Assembly: GCF_000721175.1 (NCBI RefSeq)
Contig: NZ_JOEZ01000007.1
Location: 434,001-498,000 of the forward strand
DNA length: 64,000 bases
Source of the DNA: Streptomyces anulatus
GTDB taxonomy: Bacteria; Actinomycetota; Actinomycetes; Streptomycetales; Streptomycetaceae
Reading direction: 5' to 3'
Notes under the pieces: model-generated
What the model was told of the DNA's origin: nothing
Databases searched by the model: none
Seen by the model: the letters and a program-made list of their open reading frames with translations, nothing else
Program-made: the position numbers and the translations under genes
Shown here: one piece after another, positions 43,113 through 55,717 of the stretch
How the letters are laid out: each line of letters opens with the position of its first letter
Numbering within the stretch: the first letter of the stretch is position 1

Positions 43113-44833
43113 GCCGTGACCTCCTCGGACGTGGACGTGGACTCGGGCCGCGATCCTGCCGCCGTCCGGGCCGGGAGGGGCAGCCGTACGGTGAACCGCG
43201 CGCCGCCCTCCGGACCCGCGTCCAGCTCCACCGTGCCCCCGTTGCGGTACGCCGCCTGCCGCACCAGTGCCAGGCCGAGGCCGCGCCCCGCCCCGTGCGT
43301 CGACCAGCCGCGCCGGAACACCTCGTCCGCCGCCTCCGCGCCGATGCCCGCGCCCGTGTCCGCGACCCGCAGCAACAGCTCCCGCTCGTCCGCGAGCGCG
43401 GTCACCGTGACCCGGGCCCGCCCCGCCGGACCCCCGGGCGCACGGGGCGCGGGGACCACCCCGCAGCCGTCGCCGGCGCCACCGTCGGAGCCGTCCTCGG
43501 GGCCGTCCGAAGCCGCTTCCACCGCGTTGTCGATCAGATTGCCCAGGATCGTCACCAGGTCGCGCTGGGCCAGCGACGGCGGCAGCGCCCCGTCGTCGAT
43601 CAGGCTGTCCTCCGCGAGCACCAGCTCCACACCCCGCTCGTTGGCCTGGGCCGCCTTGCCGAGCAGCAGCGCCGCCAGCACCGGCTCCTCCACCGCGCCC
43701 ACCACCCGGTCGGTCAGCACCTGCGCCAGCTCCAGCTCCGCCGTCGCGAAGTCCACCGCCTCCGCCACCCGGCCCAGCTCGATCAGCGACACCACGGTGT
43801 GCAGCCGGTTCGCCGCCTCGTGGGCCTGGGAGCGCAGCGCCTGGGTGAAACCGCGCTCGGAGTCCAGCTCACCGGTCAGCGCCTGCAGCTCGGTGCGGTC
43901 CCGCAGGGTCACCACGGTGCCCCGCCGCTCACCGCCCACCACCGGACGGGTGTTGACCACGACGACCCGATCCGCCGTCAGGTGCAGCTCGTCCACGCGC
44001 GCCTCCGACGCCAGCAGCGCCCCGGTCAGCGGCGCGGGCAGGGCCAGCTCGTCGACCGTGAGGCCGACCGCCTCCGCGTCCGGCCCCAGGCCCAGCAGCT
44101 CCCGCCCGGCGTCGTTGATCAGCGCGACCCGCCGCCGCCCGTCCAGCATCAGCAGCCCCTCGCGCACCGCGTGCAGCGTGGCCTGGTGGTAGTCGTGCAG
44201 CCGGCTCAGCTCGGCGGCGTTCATCCCGTGGGTGTGCCGCCGCAGCCGGGCGTTGACCACGTACGTACCGATCCCGCCGAGGGCCAGGGCCCCGCCCGCC
44301 GCGAGGGCGAGGGCCCCGAGCTGGTCCCGTACCTGCGAGGAGACCCGGTCCACCGTGATGCCCGCGCTGACCAGGCCGACGATCCGCCCGTCGTCGCGGA
44401 TCGGGGTCACCACCCGTATCGAGGGGCCCAGCGTGCCGGTGTACGTCTCGGTGAAGGTCTGCCCGCGCAGGGCCTTCGCGGTGTTCCCGAGGAAGGTGTC
44501 GCCGATCCGCGCCGTGTCCGGATGCGTCCAGCGCACCCGCTCGGTGTCCATGATCGTGACGAAGGTGATCCCGGTGTCCTCGCGCACCCGCTCCGCGTAC
44601 GGCTGGAGTACGGCGGACGGGTCCGGGGTACGGATCGCCTCCCGTACGGAGGGGGAATCGGCCACCGCGAGGGCGGCCACCCGCACCTGCCGGGCGGCCG
44701 TCTCCTCGGCCTGCGCGCTGCCCGAGACGTACGCGAACACGGCGCACCCGGCCACCACCGCGGCGATGAGCACGACCTGCATGGCGAAGAGCTGGCCCGC
44801 CAGGCTGCGAGGGAGGGTGCGAGGGAGGCGCAT
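43109..44833 (-). CDS. CitA/DcuS-type sensor histidine kinase
   Basis: 574 residues from the ATG at 44833 (MRLPRTLPRSLAGQLFAMQ). Helix at about residues 12-33, then a periplasmic PAS-like sensor (DSPSVREAIRTPDP, ITFVTIMDTERVRWTHPD, ITVDRVSSQVRDQLG), second helix, cytoplasmic PAS (MLDGRRRVALINDAGRELLGL), H-box SQAHEAANRLHTVVSLIELG, and ATPase NLIDNAVEAA, DTGAGIGAEAADEVF, GRGLGLALVRQ. The AHEAANRLH form is typical of citrate/C4-dicarboxylate sensors. The very long open frame beyond 44833 is not coding. Confidence 0.93.
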   Translation of the reverse strand: MRLPRTLPRSLAGQLFAMQVVLIAAVVAGCAVFAYVSGSAQAEETAARQVRVAALAVADSPSVREAIRTPDPSAVLQPYAERVREDTGITFVTIMDTERVRWTHPDTARIGDTFLGNTAKALRGQTFTETYTGTLGPSIRVVTPIRDDGRIVGLVSAGITVDRVSSQVRDQLGALALAAGGALALGGIGTYVVNARLRRHTHGMNAAELSRLHDYHQATLHAVREGLLMLDGRRRVALINDAGRELLGLGPDAEAVGLTVDELALPAPLTGALLASEARVDELHLTADRVVVVNTRPVVGGERRGTVVTLRDRTELQALTGELDSERGFTQALRSQAHEAANRLHTVVSLIELGRVAEAVDFATAELELAQVLTDRVVGAVEEPVLAALLLGKAAQANERGVELVLAEDSLIDDGALPPSLAQRDLVTILGNLIDNAVEAASDGPEDGSDGGAGDGCGVVPAPRAPGGPAGRARVTVTALADERELLLRVADTGAGIGAEAADEVFRRGWSTHGAGRGLGLALVRQAAYRNGGTVELDAGPEGGARFTVRLPLPARTAAGSRPESTSTSEEVTA

Positions 44834-44909
44834 ACCCCACAGTCTGCCTGGCCCGGCCTGGTGCCTTATGGATGGCCGGAAAGCGACCGTGAACGATATG
44901 AACACAAGG

Positions 44910-44923
44910 GTGACCGGGGTCAC
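44910..44923. promoter_or_regulatory. Inverted repeat between kinase and symporter genes
   Basis: GTGACC-GG-GGTCAC, a 6-2-6 inverted repeat in the 156-bp divergent gap, 67 bp before the symporter start. Candidate binding site for the adjacent response regulator. Confidence 0.45.
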
Positions 44924-44989
44924 AGGGCGGTGGATAGTCGCCGGAGCCCCCAGGGACGGGGGCGCCGTGACCGAGCCGAGGAGCCAGCC

Positions 44990-46369
44990 GTGGCAGTGGC
45001 AGCCAAACAGCGGGACCGAACCCACTATCTGTACATCGCCGTCATCGGTGCCGTCGCGCTCGGCATCCTCGTCGGATTCGTCGCCCCCGGGGTGGCCGTC
45101 GAGCTGAAGCCCATCGGGGCCGGCTTCGTGAACCTGATCAAGATGATGATCTCGCCGATCATCTTCTGCACGATCGTGCTGGGCGTCGGCTCGGTGCGCA
45201 AGGCCGCCAAGGTCGGCGCGGTCGGCGGTCTGGCCCTCGGCTACTTCCTGGTCATGTCGACCGTGGCCCTCGCCATCGGCCTGCTGGTCGGCAACGTCCT
45301 GGAGCCCGGCTCCACCCTCCACGTCACCGAGCAGGCGCGGGCCGCGGGCGAGGCGCAGGCGTCGGGCGCGAGCGAGTCCACCGTGGACTTCCTGCTCGGC
45401 ATCATCCCGACCACGATCGTCTCCGCCTTCACCGAGGGCGAGGTCCTCCAGACCCTGCTCGTCGCGCTCCTCGCGGGCTTCGCGCTCCAGGCGATGGGCA
45501 GGACCGGTGAGCCGGTCATCCGCGGCATCACCCACATCCAGCGCCTCGTCTTCCGCATCCTCGCCATGATCATGTGGGTCGCCCCGGTCGGCGCGTTCGG
45601 CGCGATCGCCGCGGTGGTCGGCGAGACCGGCCTCGACGCCCTGAAGTCGCTGGCGATCATCATGATCGGTTTCTACGTCACCTGTGCGCTGTTCGTCTTC
45701 GTGGTGCTCGGCGTGATCCTGCGCCTGGTCGCCGGGGTGAACCTGTTCTCGCTGCTGAAGTACCTGGGCCGCGAGTTCCTGCTCATCCTGTCCACCTCCT
45801 CCTCCGAGTCGGCCCTGCCGCGGCTGATCGCGAAGATGGAGCACCTGGGCGTCAGCAAGCCCGTCGTCGGCATCACCGTGCCGACCGGCTACTCCTTCAA
45901 CCTCGACGGCACCGCGATCTACCTCACGATGTCCTCGCTGTTCATCGCCAACGCGATGGGCGACCCGCTGAGCGCGGGCGAGCAGATCTCGCTGCTGGTC
46001 TTCATGGTCATCGCCTCGAAGGGCGCGGCGGGCGTGACCGGGGCGGGCCTGGCGACCCTGGCCGGCGGACTCCAGTCGCACCGCCCCGAACTCGTCGACG
46101 GCGTCGGCCTGATCGTCGGCATCGACCGCTTCATGAGCGAGGCCCGCGCGCTGACCAACTTCGCGGGCAACGCGGTCGCCACGGTCCTGGTCGGGCACTG
46201 GACCAAGGAGATCGACAAGGACCGGGTGAACGAGGTGCTGGCCGGCCGCGTCCCGTTCGACGAGAAGACCCTTCTCGACGACGGCCACGGCCCCGCCGGA
46301 GACCCGGCAGGCTCCGGAGAGGTCCCCGAGCAGCGGGACACCGCCCCCGAGCAACCCGCCAGGGTCTGA
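44990..46369 (+). CDS. Dicarboxylate/amino-acid:cation symporter (DctA/GltP family)
   Basis: 459 residues from the GTG at 44990 (GAGGAG six bases upstream). Eight or so membrane helices and two re-entrant loops. Motifs: FVNLIKMMISPIIFCTIVLG, LSTSSSESALPRLIAKME (first hairpin, serine-rich), VPTGYSFNLDGTAIYLTMSS (Na+ site region), SKGAAGVTGAGLATLAGG (second hairpin) and EARALTNFAGNAVATVLV. It imports C4-dicarboxylates or acidic amino acids with Na+ or H+. The C-terminus is an acidic tail. Probably induced by the divergent two-component system. Confidence 0.93.
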   Translation: MAVAAKQRDRTHYLYIAVIGAVALGILVGFVAPGVAVELKPIGAGFVNLIKMMISPIIFCTIVLGVGSVRKAAKVGAVGGLALGYFLVMSTVALAIGLLVGNVLEPGSTLHVTEQARAAGEAQASGASESTVDFLLGIIPTTIVSAFTEGEVLQTLLVALLAGFALQAMGRTGEPVIRGITHIQRLVFRILAMIMWVAPVGAFGAIAAVVGETGLDALKSLAIIMIGFYVTCALFVFVVLGVILRLVAGVNLFSLLKYLGREFLLILSTSSSESALPRLIAKMEHLGVSKPVVGITVPTGYSFNLDGTAIYLTMSSLFIANAMGDPLSAGEQISLLVFMVIASKGAAGVTGAGLATLAGGLQSHRPELVDGVGLIVGIDRFMSEARALTNFAGNAVATVLVGHWTKEIDKDRVNEVLAGRVPFDEKTLLDDGHGPAGDPAGSGEVPEQRDTAPEQPARV

Positions 46370-46413
46370 CCGGCCGGAGACCCCGCAACCGAGCCGCTGC
46401 GGCACCCCCCACA

Positions 46414-46450
46414 CGAGGACACCCGTATCTCCCCGGTACGGGTGTCCTCG
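46414..46450 (+). terminator. Terminator after the symporter gene
   Basis: CGAGGACACCCGTA (46414-46427) pairs perfectly with TACGGGTGTCCTCG (46437-46450). 14-bp stem, nine-base loop, no T-run. Confidence 0.8.
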
Positions 46451-46564
46451 CGTCGCTCCCGCGTCACGCACCGGCCGCCCGCTGCAACCCTCCCTGCTCC
46501 GCAAGGGTCTTGAGAAGTGAAGGACCGCAGTCCGCCCCACGAGCCCCACGACCGAAGGACCTCC

Positions 46565-46768
46565 ATGCGCTTCACCCCTTCCCGCCGCCGGACCCTCCGC
46601 GGCGGGACCGCCGCCATAGCCGCCACCGCGCTGGTGGCGCTGGGCGCCGCGCCGGCGCTCGCCGCCGGACCGGAGCCGGATCTCGGCGTCGGAACGATCG
46701 CACCGATCAAGGGGGTTCAGGCCGGAACGGACCCCGGACCTGACGAGGCGAGGGGGAACGGATCCTGA
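46565..46768 (+). CDS. Very small secreted peptide
   Basis: 67 residues from the ATG at 46565 with GAAGGA seven bases upstream. MRFTPSRRRTLRGGTAAIAA followed by TALVALGAAPALAA is a strong signal peptide. After cleavage only about 33 residues remain, rich in Gly, Pro, Asp and Glu (GPEPDLGVGTIAPIKGVQAG). No Cys and no known domain. Either a genuine small exported peptide or the 5' end of a gene whose remainder is lost; nothing downstream continues it. Confidence 0.55.
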   Translation: MRFTPSRRRTLRGGTAAIAATALVALGAAPALAAGPEPDLGVGTIAPIKGVQAGTDPGPDEARGNGS

Positions 46769-46868
46769 CCAGGCGGAACGCCCTGAGCTGGATCCTTTCC
46801 CGAAAGTGCGTATCTGACCGTCAAGTGGGTTCTGGGCAGGTCCCGTCCGCCCGTCCAGCATGGTCCCC

Positions 46869-47762
46869 ATGACGCAAGCGAACACGACCACCGAACCCAC
46901 CCCCGTCACCGTCCTCGGCCTCGGCGACATGGGCCGCGCGCTGGCCGGCGCCTTCCTGTCCGCCGGTCACCCCACCACGATCTGGAACCGTTCCCCCGGA
47001 AAGGGCGAGGACCTTGTGGCCCGGGGCGCGGTGCGGGCCGCGTCCGCCGAGGAGGCCGTACGGGCGAGCGGACTCGTGGTCGTCTGCCTCGTCGACTACG
47101 ACGCCTCCGACGCGGTACTCGAACCGCTGGCCGAAGCGCTGCGGGGACGGGTCCTGGTCAACCTCACCTCGGACACCCCGAACCGTTCGCGGCAGGCCGC
47201 CGCCTGGGCCGAGAAGCACTCCCTGTCCTACCTCGACGGGGCGATCATGGTGCCGGTCGACGTGGTCGGCTCGGCGGACGCGCTGATCTTCCACTCCGGC
47301 GACCGGGCCGCCTTCGAGGCACACGAGTCCACCCTCAAGGCGCTCGGCGAGCCTGCAACCTTCCTCGGCGAGGACCACGGGCTGGCCGCCGCCTACGACA
47401 TGGCGATGCTGGACTTCTTCTACGGAGCCATGGGCGGCCTCGTCCACGCCTTCGCGCTGGCCCGCGCGGAGGGCGTCGACGGTGCGTCGCTGGCCCCGTA
47501 CCTCAACACGATCGCGGGCATCCTGCCGCCGATCGCCGCGTACACGGCGACCGACATCGACACCCGTACGTACACGGGCGAGGGCGCGAACCTCGCCATG
47601 ATGGCGGCCAGTGTCGACCACATCCTGCACACGGCGAAGGACCGCGGTCTGGACGTCTCGCAGCTCACCGCGCTCAAGGGCATCGCCGACCGCGCGATCG
47701 CCGAGGGCCACGGCCCCGAGTCCTGGTCGAGCATCGTCGAGGTGATGGCCGCCGATCGCTGA
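46869..47762 (+). CDS. Imine-reductase-like NAD(P)-dependent dehydrogenase
   Basis: 297 residues from the ATG at 46869 (alternative three codons earlier at 46860); neither has a clear ribosome site, so a leaderless transcript is possible. Rossmann motif VTVLGLGDMGRALAGAFLSAG, NADP-type RS..K region in WNRSPGKGED, then LSYLDGAIMVPVDVVGSADALIFHSG. The C-terminal helical dimer domain contains AYDMAMLDFFYGAMGGLVHAF. This is the beta-hydroxyacid-dehydrogenase superfamily, and the YLDGAIM block points to the imine reductase branch. Substrate unknown. Confidence 0.87.
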   Translation: MTQANTTTEPTPVTVLGLGDMGRALAGAFLSAGHPTTIWNRSPGKGEDLVARGAVRAASAEEAVRASGLVVVCLVDYDASDAVLEPLAEALRGRVLVNLTSDTPNRSRQAAAWAEKHSLSYLDGAIMVPVDVVGSADALIFHSGDRAAFEAHESTLKALGEPATFLGEDHGLAAAYDMAMLDFFYGAMGGLVHAFALARAEGVDGASLAPYLNTIAGILPPIAAYTATDIDTRTYTGEGANLAMMAASVDHILHTAKDRGLDVSQLTALKGIADRAIAEGHGPESWSSIVEVMAADR

Positions 47763-47779
47763 CCCGCCACAACGGGGGA

Positions 47780-47819
47780 GGGGCCCGCACCACGTCGTCA
47801 TCGACGCGGTACGGGCCCC
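47780..47819. terminator. Bidirectional terminator between the imine-reductase-like gene and glgB
   Basis: GGGGCCCG (47780-47787) pairs with CGGGCCCC (47812-47819). Inside is a second stem, CGTCG/CGACG around TCAT. It serves the convergent genes on both sides. Confidence 0.75.
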
Positions 47820-47840
47820 GGGGCGTTCACACCGGGCGGG

Positions 47841-50240
47841 CTACGCCGGGCGGAACCACACCGTCGCCAGCGGCGGCAGCGTCAGCGAGATGCTGGACGG
47901 GCGGCCGTGCGCGGGCACCGCCTCCGCCTTCAGCGGCTCCTCGTTGCGCACGTCGCCGCCGCCGTACCGGGCCGCGTCGGTGTTCAGGACCTCGACCCAG
48001 CCCTCCGCGCCGGTCTCCGGCACCCCGAGGCGGTAGTCGTGCCGCACCGCCGGCGAGAAGTGCGAGACCGCGAGCAGCGGGGAGCCGTCGGCGTCGTACC
48101 GCAGGAACGCGAACACGTTGTCCTCGGCCGCCCCGCCGTCCACCCAGCTGAACCCCTCCGGCACGGTGTCGCGCTGCCACAGCGCGGGCACCGCCCCGTA
48201 CACCGCGTTCAGGTCGCCGACCAGGGTCCGCACCCCGCGGTGGTCGCCGGACGCCTCGTAGGAGGGGTCCAGCAGCCACCAGTCCGGGCCGTGCCCCTCG
48301 GACCACTCCGCGCCCTGGGCGAACTCCTGTCCCATGAAGAGGAGTTGCTTGCCGGGGTGGGCCCACATGAAGCCCAGATAGGCGCGGTGGTTGGCGCGCT
48401 GCTGCCACCAGTCGCCGGGCATCTTCGCCACCAGAGCCTGCTTGCCGTGCACCACCTCGTCGTGCGAGATGGGCAGCACGTAGTTCTCGCTGTACGCGTA
48501 CACCATCGAGAACGTCATCTCGTCGTGGTGGTACTTGCGGTGGATCGGATCCTTCGCCACGTACTGCAGCGAGTCGTGCATCCAGCCCATGTTCCACTTC
48601 AGCCCGAAACCCAGGCCCCCGCCATCGGTGGGCCGGGTGACGCCGTCCCAGGCGGTGGACTCCTCGGCGATGGTGACGACACCGGGGTTGCGGCGGTAGA
48701 CGGTCGCGTTCATCTCCTGGAGGAAGGCGACCGCGTCCCAGTTCTCCCGCCCGCCCTGGTCGTTGGGCGACCACTGGCCGTCCTCACGGGAGTAGTCGAG
48801 GTAGAGCATCGAGGCCACCGCGTCGACCCGCAGCCCGTCGATGTGGAACTCCTCGCACCAGTACGTGGCGTTGGCGACCAGGAAGTTGCGTACCTCCGTG
48901 CGGCCGTAGTCGAACTCCAGCGTCCCCCAGTCCGGGTGCGCCGCGCGCTGCGGGTCGGAGTGCTCGTACAGCGGCCGTCCGTCGAACTCGGCCAGCGCCC
49001 AGTCGTCGCGCGGGAAATGAGCCGGAACCCAGTCCATGATCACGCCGATGCCCGCCCGGTGCAGGGCGTCCACCAGGAAACGGAAGTCGTCCGGGGTGCC
49101 CATCCGCGAGGTCGGCGCGTAGAAGCCGGTGACCTGATAGCCCCAGGAGCCGCCGAAGGGGTGCTCGGAGACCGGCATCAGCTCCACGTGCGTGAAGCCC
49201 AGGTCCTTGACGTACGCCGGAAGCTGCGCAGCCAACTGGCGATACGTCAGTCCCGGCCGCCACGAGCCGAGATGGACCTCGTACACGGAGAACGGCGCCT
49301 CGTGGACCGGCCGGTCGCCCCGGTGCGCCATCCAGTCCGCGTCCTGCCACTGGTGGTGCGACGCGGTGACGATCGAGGCGGTCGCGGGCGGCACCTCCGT
49401 ACGCCGGGCCATCGGGTCGGCCCGCACGGTGTGCGAGCCGTCCGGGCGGCAGATGTCGTACTTGTACAGCGCGCCCTCGCCGACCCCGGGCAGGAACAGC
49501 TCCCACACCCCGGTCGAGCCGAGTGAACGCATCGGGAAGCCGGTGCCGTCCCAGTAGTTGAAGTCGCCGGCGATCCGCACGCCGCGCGCGTTCGGCGCCC
49601 AGAGGGTGAACCGCGTCCCGGCCACCCCCTGGTGCTCCATCGGCTCCGCGCCGAGCGCCCGCCACAGCTCCTCGTGGCGGCCCTCGCCGATCAGATGCAG
49701 ATCGAGTTCGCCGATAGCGGGCCAGAAGCGGTACGGGTCGTCCACCTCGATGGTGTTGTCGTCGTACGCCACTTCGAGCCGGTAGGCGGGCACTCCCGGC
49801 ACCGGCAGCACACCGGAGAAGAAGCCGTCGCCGTCGTCGTGCAGCGCGGCCCGCAGCCCGGTCGCCAGCACCGTGACGGACCGCGCGAACGGCCGCAGCG
49901 CCCGGACGAGCACCCCGCCGGGGATCGGGTGCGCGCCGAGCACGTCGTGCGGCGCGTGGTGGTCGCCGGCCAGCAGCCGGCCGCGGTCCGCGCCGTCCAG
50001 GGCCGGTGCGGGACGCGCGCCCTGGCCGTCGCCGGCCCGCCGGGGGCGCGGCGGGACCGCGCCCGTCCGCTCGGTCCGGGCGCGCTTGGCGTGCGCGGCC
50101 TCGGTGGTGGGCGCGGCGGGCGCGGGAGCCCCGCCGGCGGCGGCTTCGACGACGGCTTCGGCGGGAGCCTCGGCGGGGACCTCGACCGGCACTTCGGCGG
50201 ACTTGCGGGATGCCTTGCGGGATGGCTTGCGGGCGGTCAC
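47841..50240 (-). CDS. glgB: 1,4-alpha-glucan branching enzyme
   Basis: 799 residues from the GTG at 50240, with GAGGAGG eight bases upstream. The first 85 residues are Ala/Pro/Lys-rich and disordered, longer than usual. Two CBM48-like N-domains follow (VFDPYRF-type region at [41 protein letters not shown]). Then the GH13 barrel with [39 protein letters not shown] (nucleophile Asp), [12 protein letters not shown] (acid Glu) and [11 protein letters not shown]. It introduces alpha-1,6 branches. Last gene of the glgE-treS-pep2-glgB operon; 116 bp separate it from pep2. Confidence 0.94.
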   Translation of the reverse strand: MTARKPSRKASRKSAEVPVEVPAEAPAEAVVEAAAGGAPAPAAPTTEAAHAKRARTERTGAVPPRPRRAGDGQGARPAPALDGADRGRLLAGDHHAPHDVLGAHPIPGGVLVRALRPFARSVTVLATGLRAALHDDGDGFFSGVLPVPGVPAYRLEVAYDDNTIEVDDPYRFWPAIGELDLHLIGEGRHEELWRALGAEPMEHQGVAGTRFTLWAPNARGVRIAGDFNYWDGTGFPMRSLGSTGVWELFLPGVGEGALYKYDICRPDGSHTVRADPMARRTEVPPATASIVTASHHQWQDADWMAHRGDRPVHEAPFSVYEVHLGSWRPGLTYRQLAAQLPAYVKDLGFTHVELMPVSEHPFGGSWGYQVTGFYAPTSRMGTPDDFRFLVDALHRAGIGVIMDWVPAHFPRDDWALAEFDGRPLYEHSDPQRAAHPDWGTLEFDYGRTEVRNFLVANATYWCEEFHIDGLRVDAVASMLYLDYSREDGQWSPNDQGGRENWDAVAFLQEMNATVYRRNPGVVTIAEESTAWDGVTRPTDGGGLGFGLKWNMGWMHDSLQYVAKDPIHRKYHHDEMTFSMVYAYSENYVLPISHDEVVHGKQALVAKMPGDWWQQRANHRAYLGFMWAHPGKQLLFMGQEFAQGAEWSEGHGPDWWLLDPSYEASGDHRGVRTLVGDLNAVYGAVPALWQRDTVPEGFSWVDGGAAEDNVFAFLRYDADGSPLLAVSHFSPAVRHDYRLGVPETGAEGWVEVLNTDAARYGGGDVRNEEPLKAEAVPAHGRPSSISLTLPPLATVWFRPA

Positions 50241-50356
50241 AGGGACTGCCTCCTCGGAGGGTGTAAGGGGGAGGAGCACGGGCGGAGGGGAGCCATACGG
50301 TCAAGCGGCGCGGGCGGTGGAGAGGGGGAGCGGGGAGAGGGTGGGAGCGGCCCGGA

Positions 50357-51775
50357 TCAGGCCGCGGCGGACTGGGCCAGCCGTTGGATGGCCGCCATCG
50401 GAACCGGCAGCCAGTCGGGGCGGTGCCGCGCCTCGTACAGCACCTCGTACACGGCCTTGTCGGTCTCGTGGGCGCGCAGCAGCTCCGGTTCGCCGCGCGG
50501 GTCGCTGCCCGACGCCTGCGCGTAGCCCTCGCAGTAGGCGGCACGGCAGCGGGCCGCCCACTTCGGGTTCCACGGTCGGTGCGAGCGGGCCGCGTAGTCG
50601 AAGGAGCGCAGCATGCCCGCCACGTCGCGCACCGGAGGCGCGGGCCTGCGGCGCTCGGGCAGGGGCCGGGCCGGTTCGCCCTCGAAGTCGATCAGTGACC
50701 AGAAACCGTCGGCGGAGCGCAGGGTCTGCCCGAGGTGGAGATCACCGTGCACCCGCTGCTGGGCCCAGCCGCTGCCCCGCACCCCGAGGTCCGTCACCGC
50801 GTCGAACGCGGCACGCAGTCCGGGGACGTACGGCACGAGCGCCGGGACCGCATGGGCGGCGGCCTCCAGCCGCTGGGTCATCTGGGAGACGAGCTGCCGG
50901 GTCTGGGTGCCGCGCAGCGCCGGGGTCGGCAGCGCGACGGCGAGCGCGGTGTGCACCTCGGCGGTGGCCCGGCCCAGCGCCCGCGCCTCCGGCAGGAAGT
51001 CACGGCCAGCGGCGAGCGCGGCCAGCGCGAGCTGCCAGCCGTCACGCGCACCGTGCAGGAAGGGCTGGAGGACGCCGAGGGTGAGCGGCTCGGGTCCCGG
51101 CGCCTCGAACCAGGCGACCGGGGCAGGCACCCGCGCGCACCCCTCGCCGGCGAGCGCGAGGGGCAGCTCCAGGTCGGGGTTGGTGCCCGGGAAGACGCGC
51201 CGGAAGATCTTGAGGATGAACGCGTCCCCGTAGACGAGCGAGGAGTTGGACTGTTCGGCGTCCAGCACCCGGGGCACCAGACCGGCCGGGATCGCGGCGG
51301 TCCGCTGGAAGCGCAGCGAGCCGAGGATCCCGGGGTGGCGGAAGCGTTCCAGCAGCAGATCGGCCAGCCGCGGGTCGTGCAGGGCGTCGTAGACGGTCCG
51401 TCCGGCGAGCGGGCCCCGCTCCACCCGGCCGATCAATGCGCCCGCGAGCAGCGGCGGCAGTGACGTTCTTGCGCCGAGGAGGAGCTGGTAGCAGTCCTCG
51501 GCCGGGCGGGCCTGGGAGGGCTGCTCGACCCGCAGCAGCAGGTGCAGGAGCCCCGGGCCCGCCGTGCCGTCCAGCGGCAGCATCTCCGTGGCGGAGACCA
51601 GGGAGAAGCCGCTGACCGGCCGGCCTTTGCCGGCGAACCACCGCTGCCGGGGCAGCCACGCGTGGAGCAGCGGGGCGAGGGACGGGAGCAGGGCCCCGTC
51701 CGGCGTGCTGCTGAGTGTTGCGCTGTTCCTCGTGCTCTTCGCCAGGGCGACGTGAGTGGATGCAGCCTCCGACAT
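50357..51775 (-). CDS. pep2: Maltokinase
   Basis: 472 residues from the ATG at 51775 (MSEAASTHVALAKS). Aminoglycoside-phosphotransferase-like fold. LPRQRWFAGKGRPVSGF is the typical maltokinase start, NSSLVYGDAFILKIFRRV holds the ATP-binding Lys, QQRVHGDLHLGQTL the catalytic Asp, and WSLIDFEGEPARPL the metal site. It phosphorylates maltose made by TreS to maltose 1-phosphate, the GlgE substrate. The 220-bp gap to treS holds no clear hairpin or promoter. Confidence 0.94.
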   Translation of the reverse strand: MSEAASTHVALAKSTRNSATLSSTPDGALLPSLAPLLHAWLPRQRWFAGKGRPVSGFSLVSATEMLPLDGTAGPGLLHLLLRVEQPSQARPAEDCYQLLLGARTSLPPLLAGALIGRVERGPLAGRTVYDALHDPRLADLLLERFRHPGILGSLRFQRTAAIPAGLVPRVLDAEQSNSSLVYGDAFILKIFRRVFPGTNPDLELPLALAGEGCARVPAPVAWFEAPGPEPLTLGVLQPFLHGARDGWQLALAALAAGRDFLPEARALGRATAEVHTALAVALPTPALRGTQTRQLVSQMTQRLEAAAHAVPALVPYVPGLRAAFDAVTDLGVRGSGWAQQRVHGDLHLGQTLRSADGFWSLIDFEGEPARPLPERRRPAPPVRDVAGMLRSFDYAARSHRPWNPKWAARCRAAYCEGYAQASGSDPRGEPELLRAHETDKAVYEVLYEARHRPDWLPVPMAAIQRLAQSAAA

Positions 51776-51995
51776 GGCATCGCGTCCTTTCCCCGGGCAC
51801 ACCACAGGATGCGAAGAGTGTCCCGGATTACGGCAATGGCTGTCCGGCTGTGCGGGACGTGTCGGGAGAGGAGGGTCCGTACGGACTCGAACGGCGGAAC
51901 CGTGAAGCCTCGATCGGTGCGCCGCGAAGGCCCGATGAGGGTCAGAGTGCCCCGTGCGGGACGGTGGAAACCGCCCCGCACAGGGAGGTGGGGCA

Positions 51996-53698
51996 TCAGG
52001 CCGGCGGCGCGTCCTTGCGCAGCCGGAACCAGTAGAAGCCGTGTCCCGCGAGGGTCAGCAGGTAGGGCCACTGGCCGATGGCCGGGAAGCGTACCCCGCC
52101 GATCAGTTCCACCGGATGACGTCCGTTGAACGATCGCAGGTCCAGCTCCGTCGGCTGCGCGAACCGCGAGAAGTTGTGCACGCACAGGACGAGGTCGTCC
52201 TTGTACTCGCGGGTGAACGCCAGCACCGCCGGGTTGGAGGAGGGCAGTTCGGTGTACTCGCCGAGACCGAAGGCCGGATTCTGCTTACGGATCTCGATCA
52301 TCCGGCGGGTCCAGTGCAGCAGCGAGGACGGCGAGGCCATCGACGCCTCGACGTTGGTGACCTGGTAGCCGTAGACCGGGTCCATGATCGTGGGGAGGTA
52401 GAGCCGCCCCGGATCGCTGGAGGAGAAGCCGGCGTTGCGGTCGGGCGTCCACTGCATCGGGGTGCGCACCGCGTCCCGGTCGCCCAGCCAGATGTTGTCG
52501 CCCATCCCGATCTCGTCCCCGTAGTAGAGGATCGGGGAGCCGGGCAGCGACAGCAGCAGCGCGGTGAACAGCTCGATCTGGTTGCGGTCGTTGTCCAGCA
52601 GCGGGGCCAGGCGCCGCCGGATGCCGATGTTGGCGCGCATCCGCGGGTCCTTGGCGTACTCCGCGTACATGTAGTCGCGCTCTTCGTCCGTGACCATTTC
52701 GAGCGTGAGCTCGTCGTGGTTGCGCAGGAAGATGCCCCACTGGCAGTTCTTCGGGATGGCCGGGGTCTTGGCCAGGATCTCGGAGACCGGGTAGCGGCTC
52801 TCGCGGCGCACCGCCATGAAGATCCGCGGCATCACGGGGAAGTGGAACGCCATGTGGCACTCGTCGCCGCCCTGCTCGTAGTCGCCGAAGTAGTCGACGA
52901 CGTCCTCCGGCCACTGGTTGGCCTCGGCGAGGAGCACGGTGTCCGGGTAGTTGGCGTCGATCTCCTTGCGGACCCGCTTGAGGAAGTGGTGGGTCTCGGG
53001 GAGGTTCTCGCAGTTGGTGCCCTCGCGCTGGTAGAGGTAGGGCACCGCGTCGACCCGGAAGCCGTCGATGCCCAGGTCCAGCCAGAACCGCAGGGCCGCG
53101 AGGATCTCCTCCTGCACCGCCGGGTTCTCGTAGTTGAGGTCCGGCTGGTGCGAGAAGAAGCGGTGCCAGTAGTACTGCTTGCGCACCGGGTCGAACGTCC
53201 AGTTGGACGTCTCGGTGTCGACGAAGATGATCCGGGCGTCCTGGAACTGCTTGTCGTCGTCCGCCCAGACGTAGTAGTCGCCGTACGGCCCTTCCGGGTC
53301 GGTGCGGGACTGCTGGAACCACTCGTGCTGATCGCTCGTGTGGTTCATGACGAAGTCGATGATGACGCGCATGCCCCGCTGGTGCGAGGCGTCCACGAAC
53401 TCCACGAAGTCGGCGAGGTCGCCGAACTCCGGCAGGACGGCGGTGTAGTCGGAGACGTCGTAGCCGCCGTCGCGCAGCGGCGACTTGAAGAACGGCGGCA
53501 GCCAGAGGCAGTCGACGCCGAGCCACTGGAGGTAGTCCAGCTTGGCGGTGATGCCCTTGAGGTCTCCGATTCCGTCGCCGTTGGAGTCCTGGAAGGACCG
53601 GACGAGCACCTCGTAGAAGACGGCGCGCTTGAACCAGTCGGGATCGCGGTCCTTGGCGGGAGTGTCCTCGAACGTGTCGTGGACAGGCTCATTGACGA

Positions 53699-53702
<4 letters not shown>
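51996..53702 (-). CDS. treS: Trehalose synthase
   Basis: 568 residues from the ATG at 53702, which overlaps the glgE stop by ATGA. GH13 enzyme with [55 protein letters not shown] (nucleophile), [13 protein letters not shown] (acid/base) and [12 protein letters not shown]. It interconverts trehalose and maltose. No fused maltokinase domain; that is the separate downstream gene. Confidence 0.95.

Positions 53703-55717
<2,015 letters not shown>

Noticed and set aside
43109..46930. 1273-codon reading of the sensor kinase frame
   Set aside because: Everything upstream of 44833 is antisense to the symporter gene; the kinase begins with its membrane helix at 44833.
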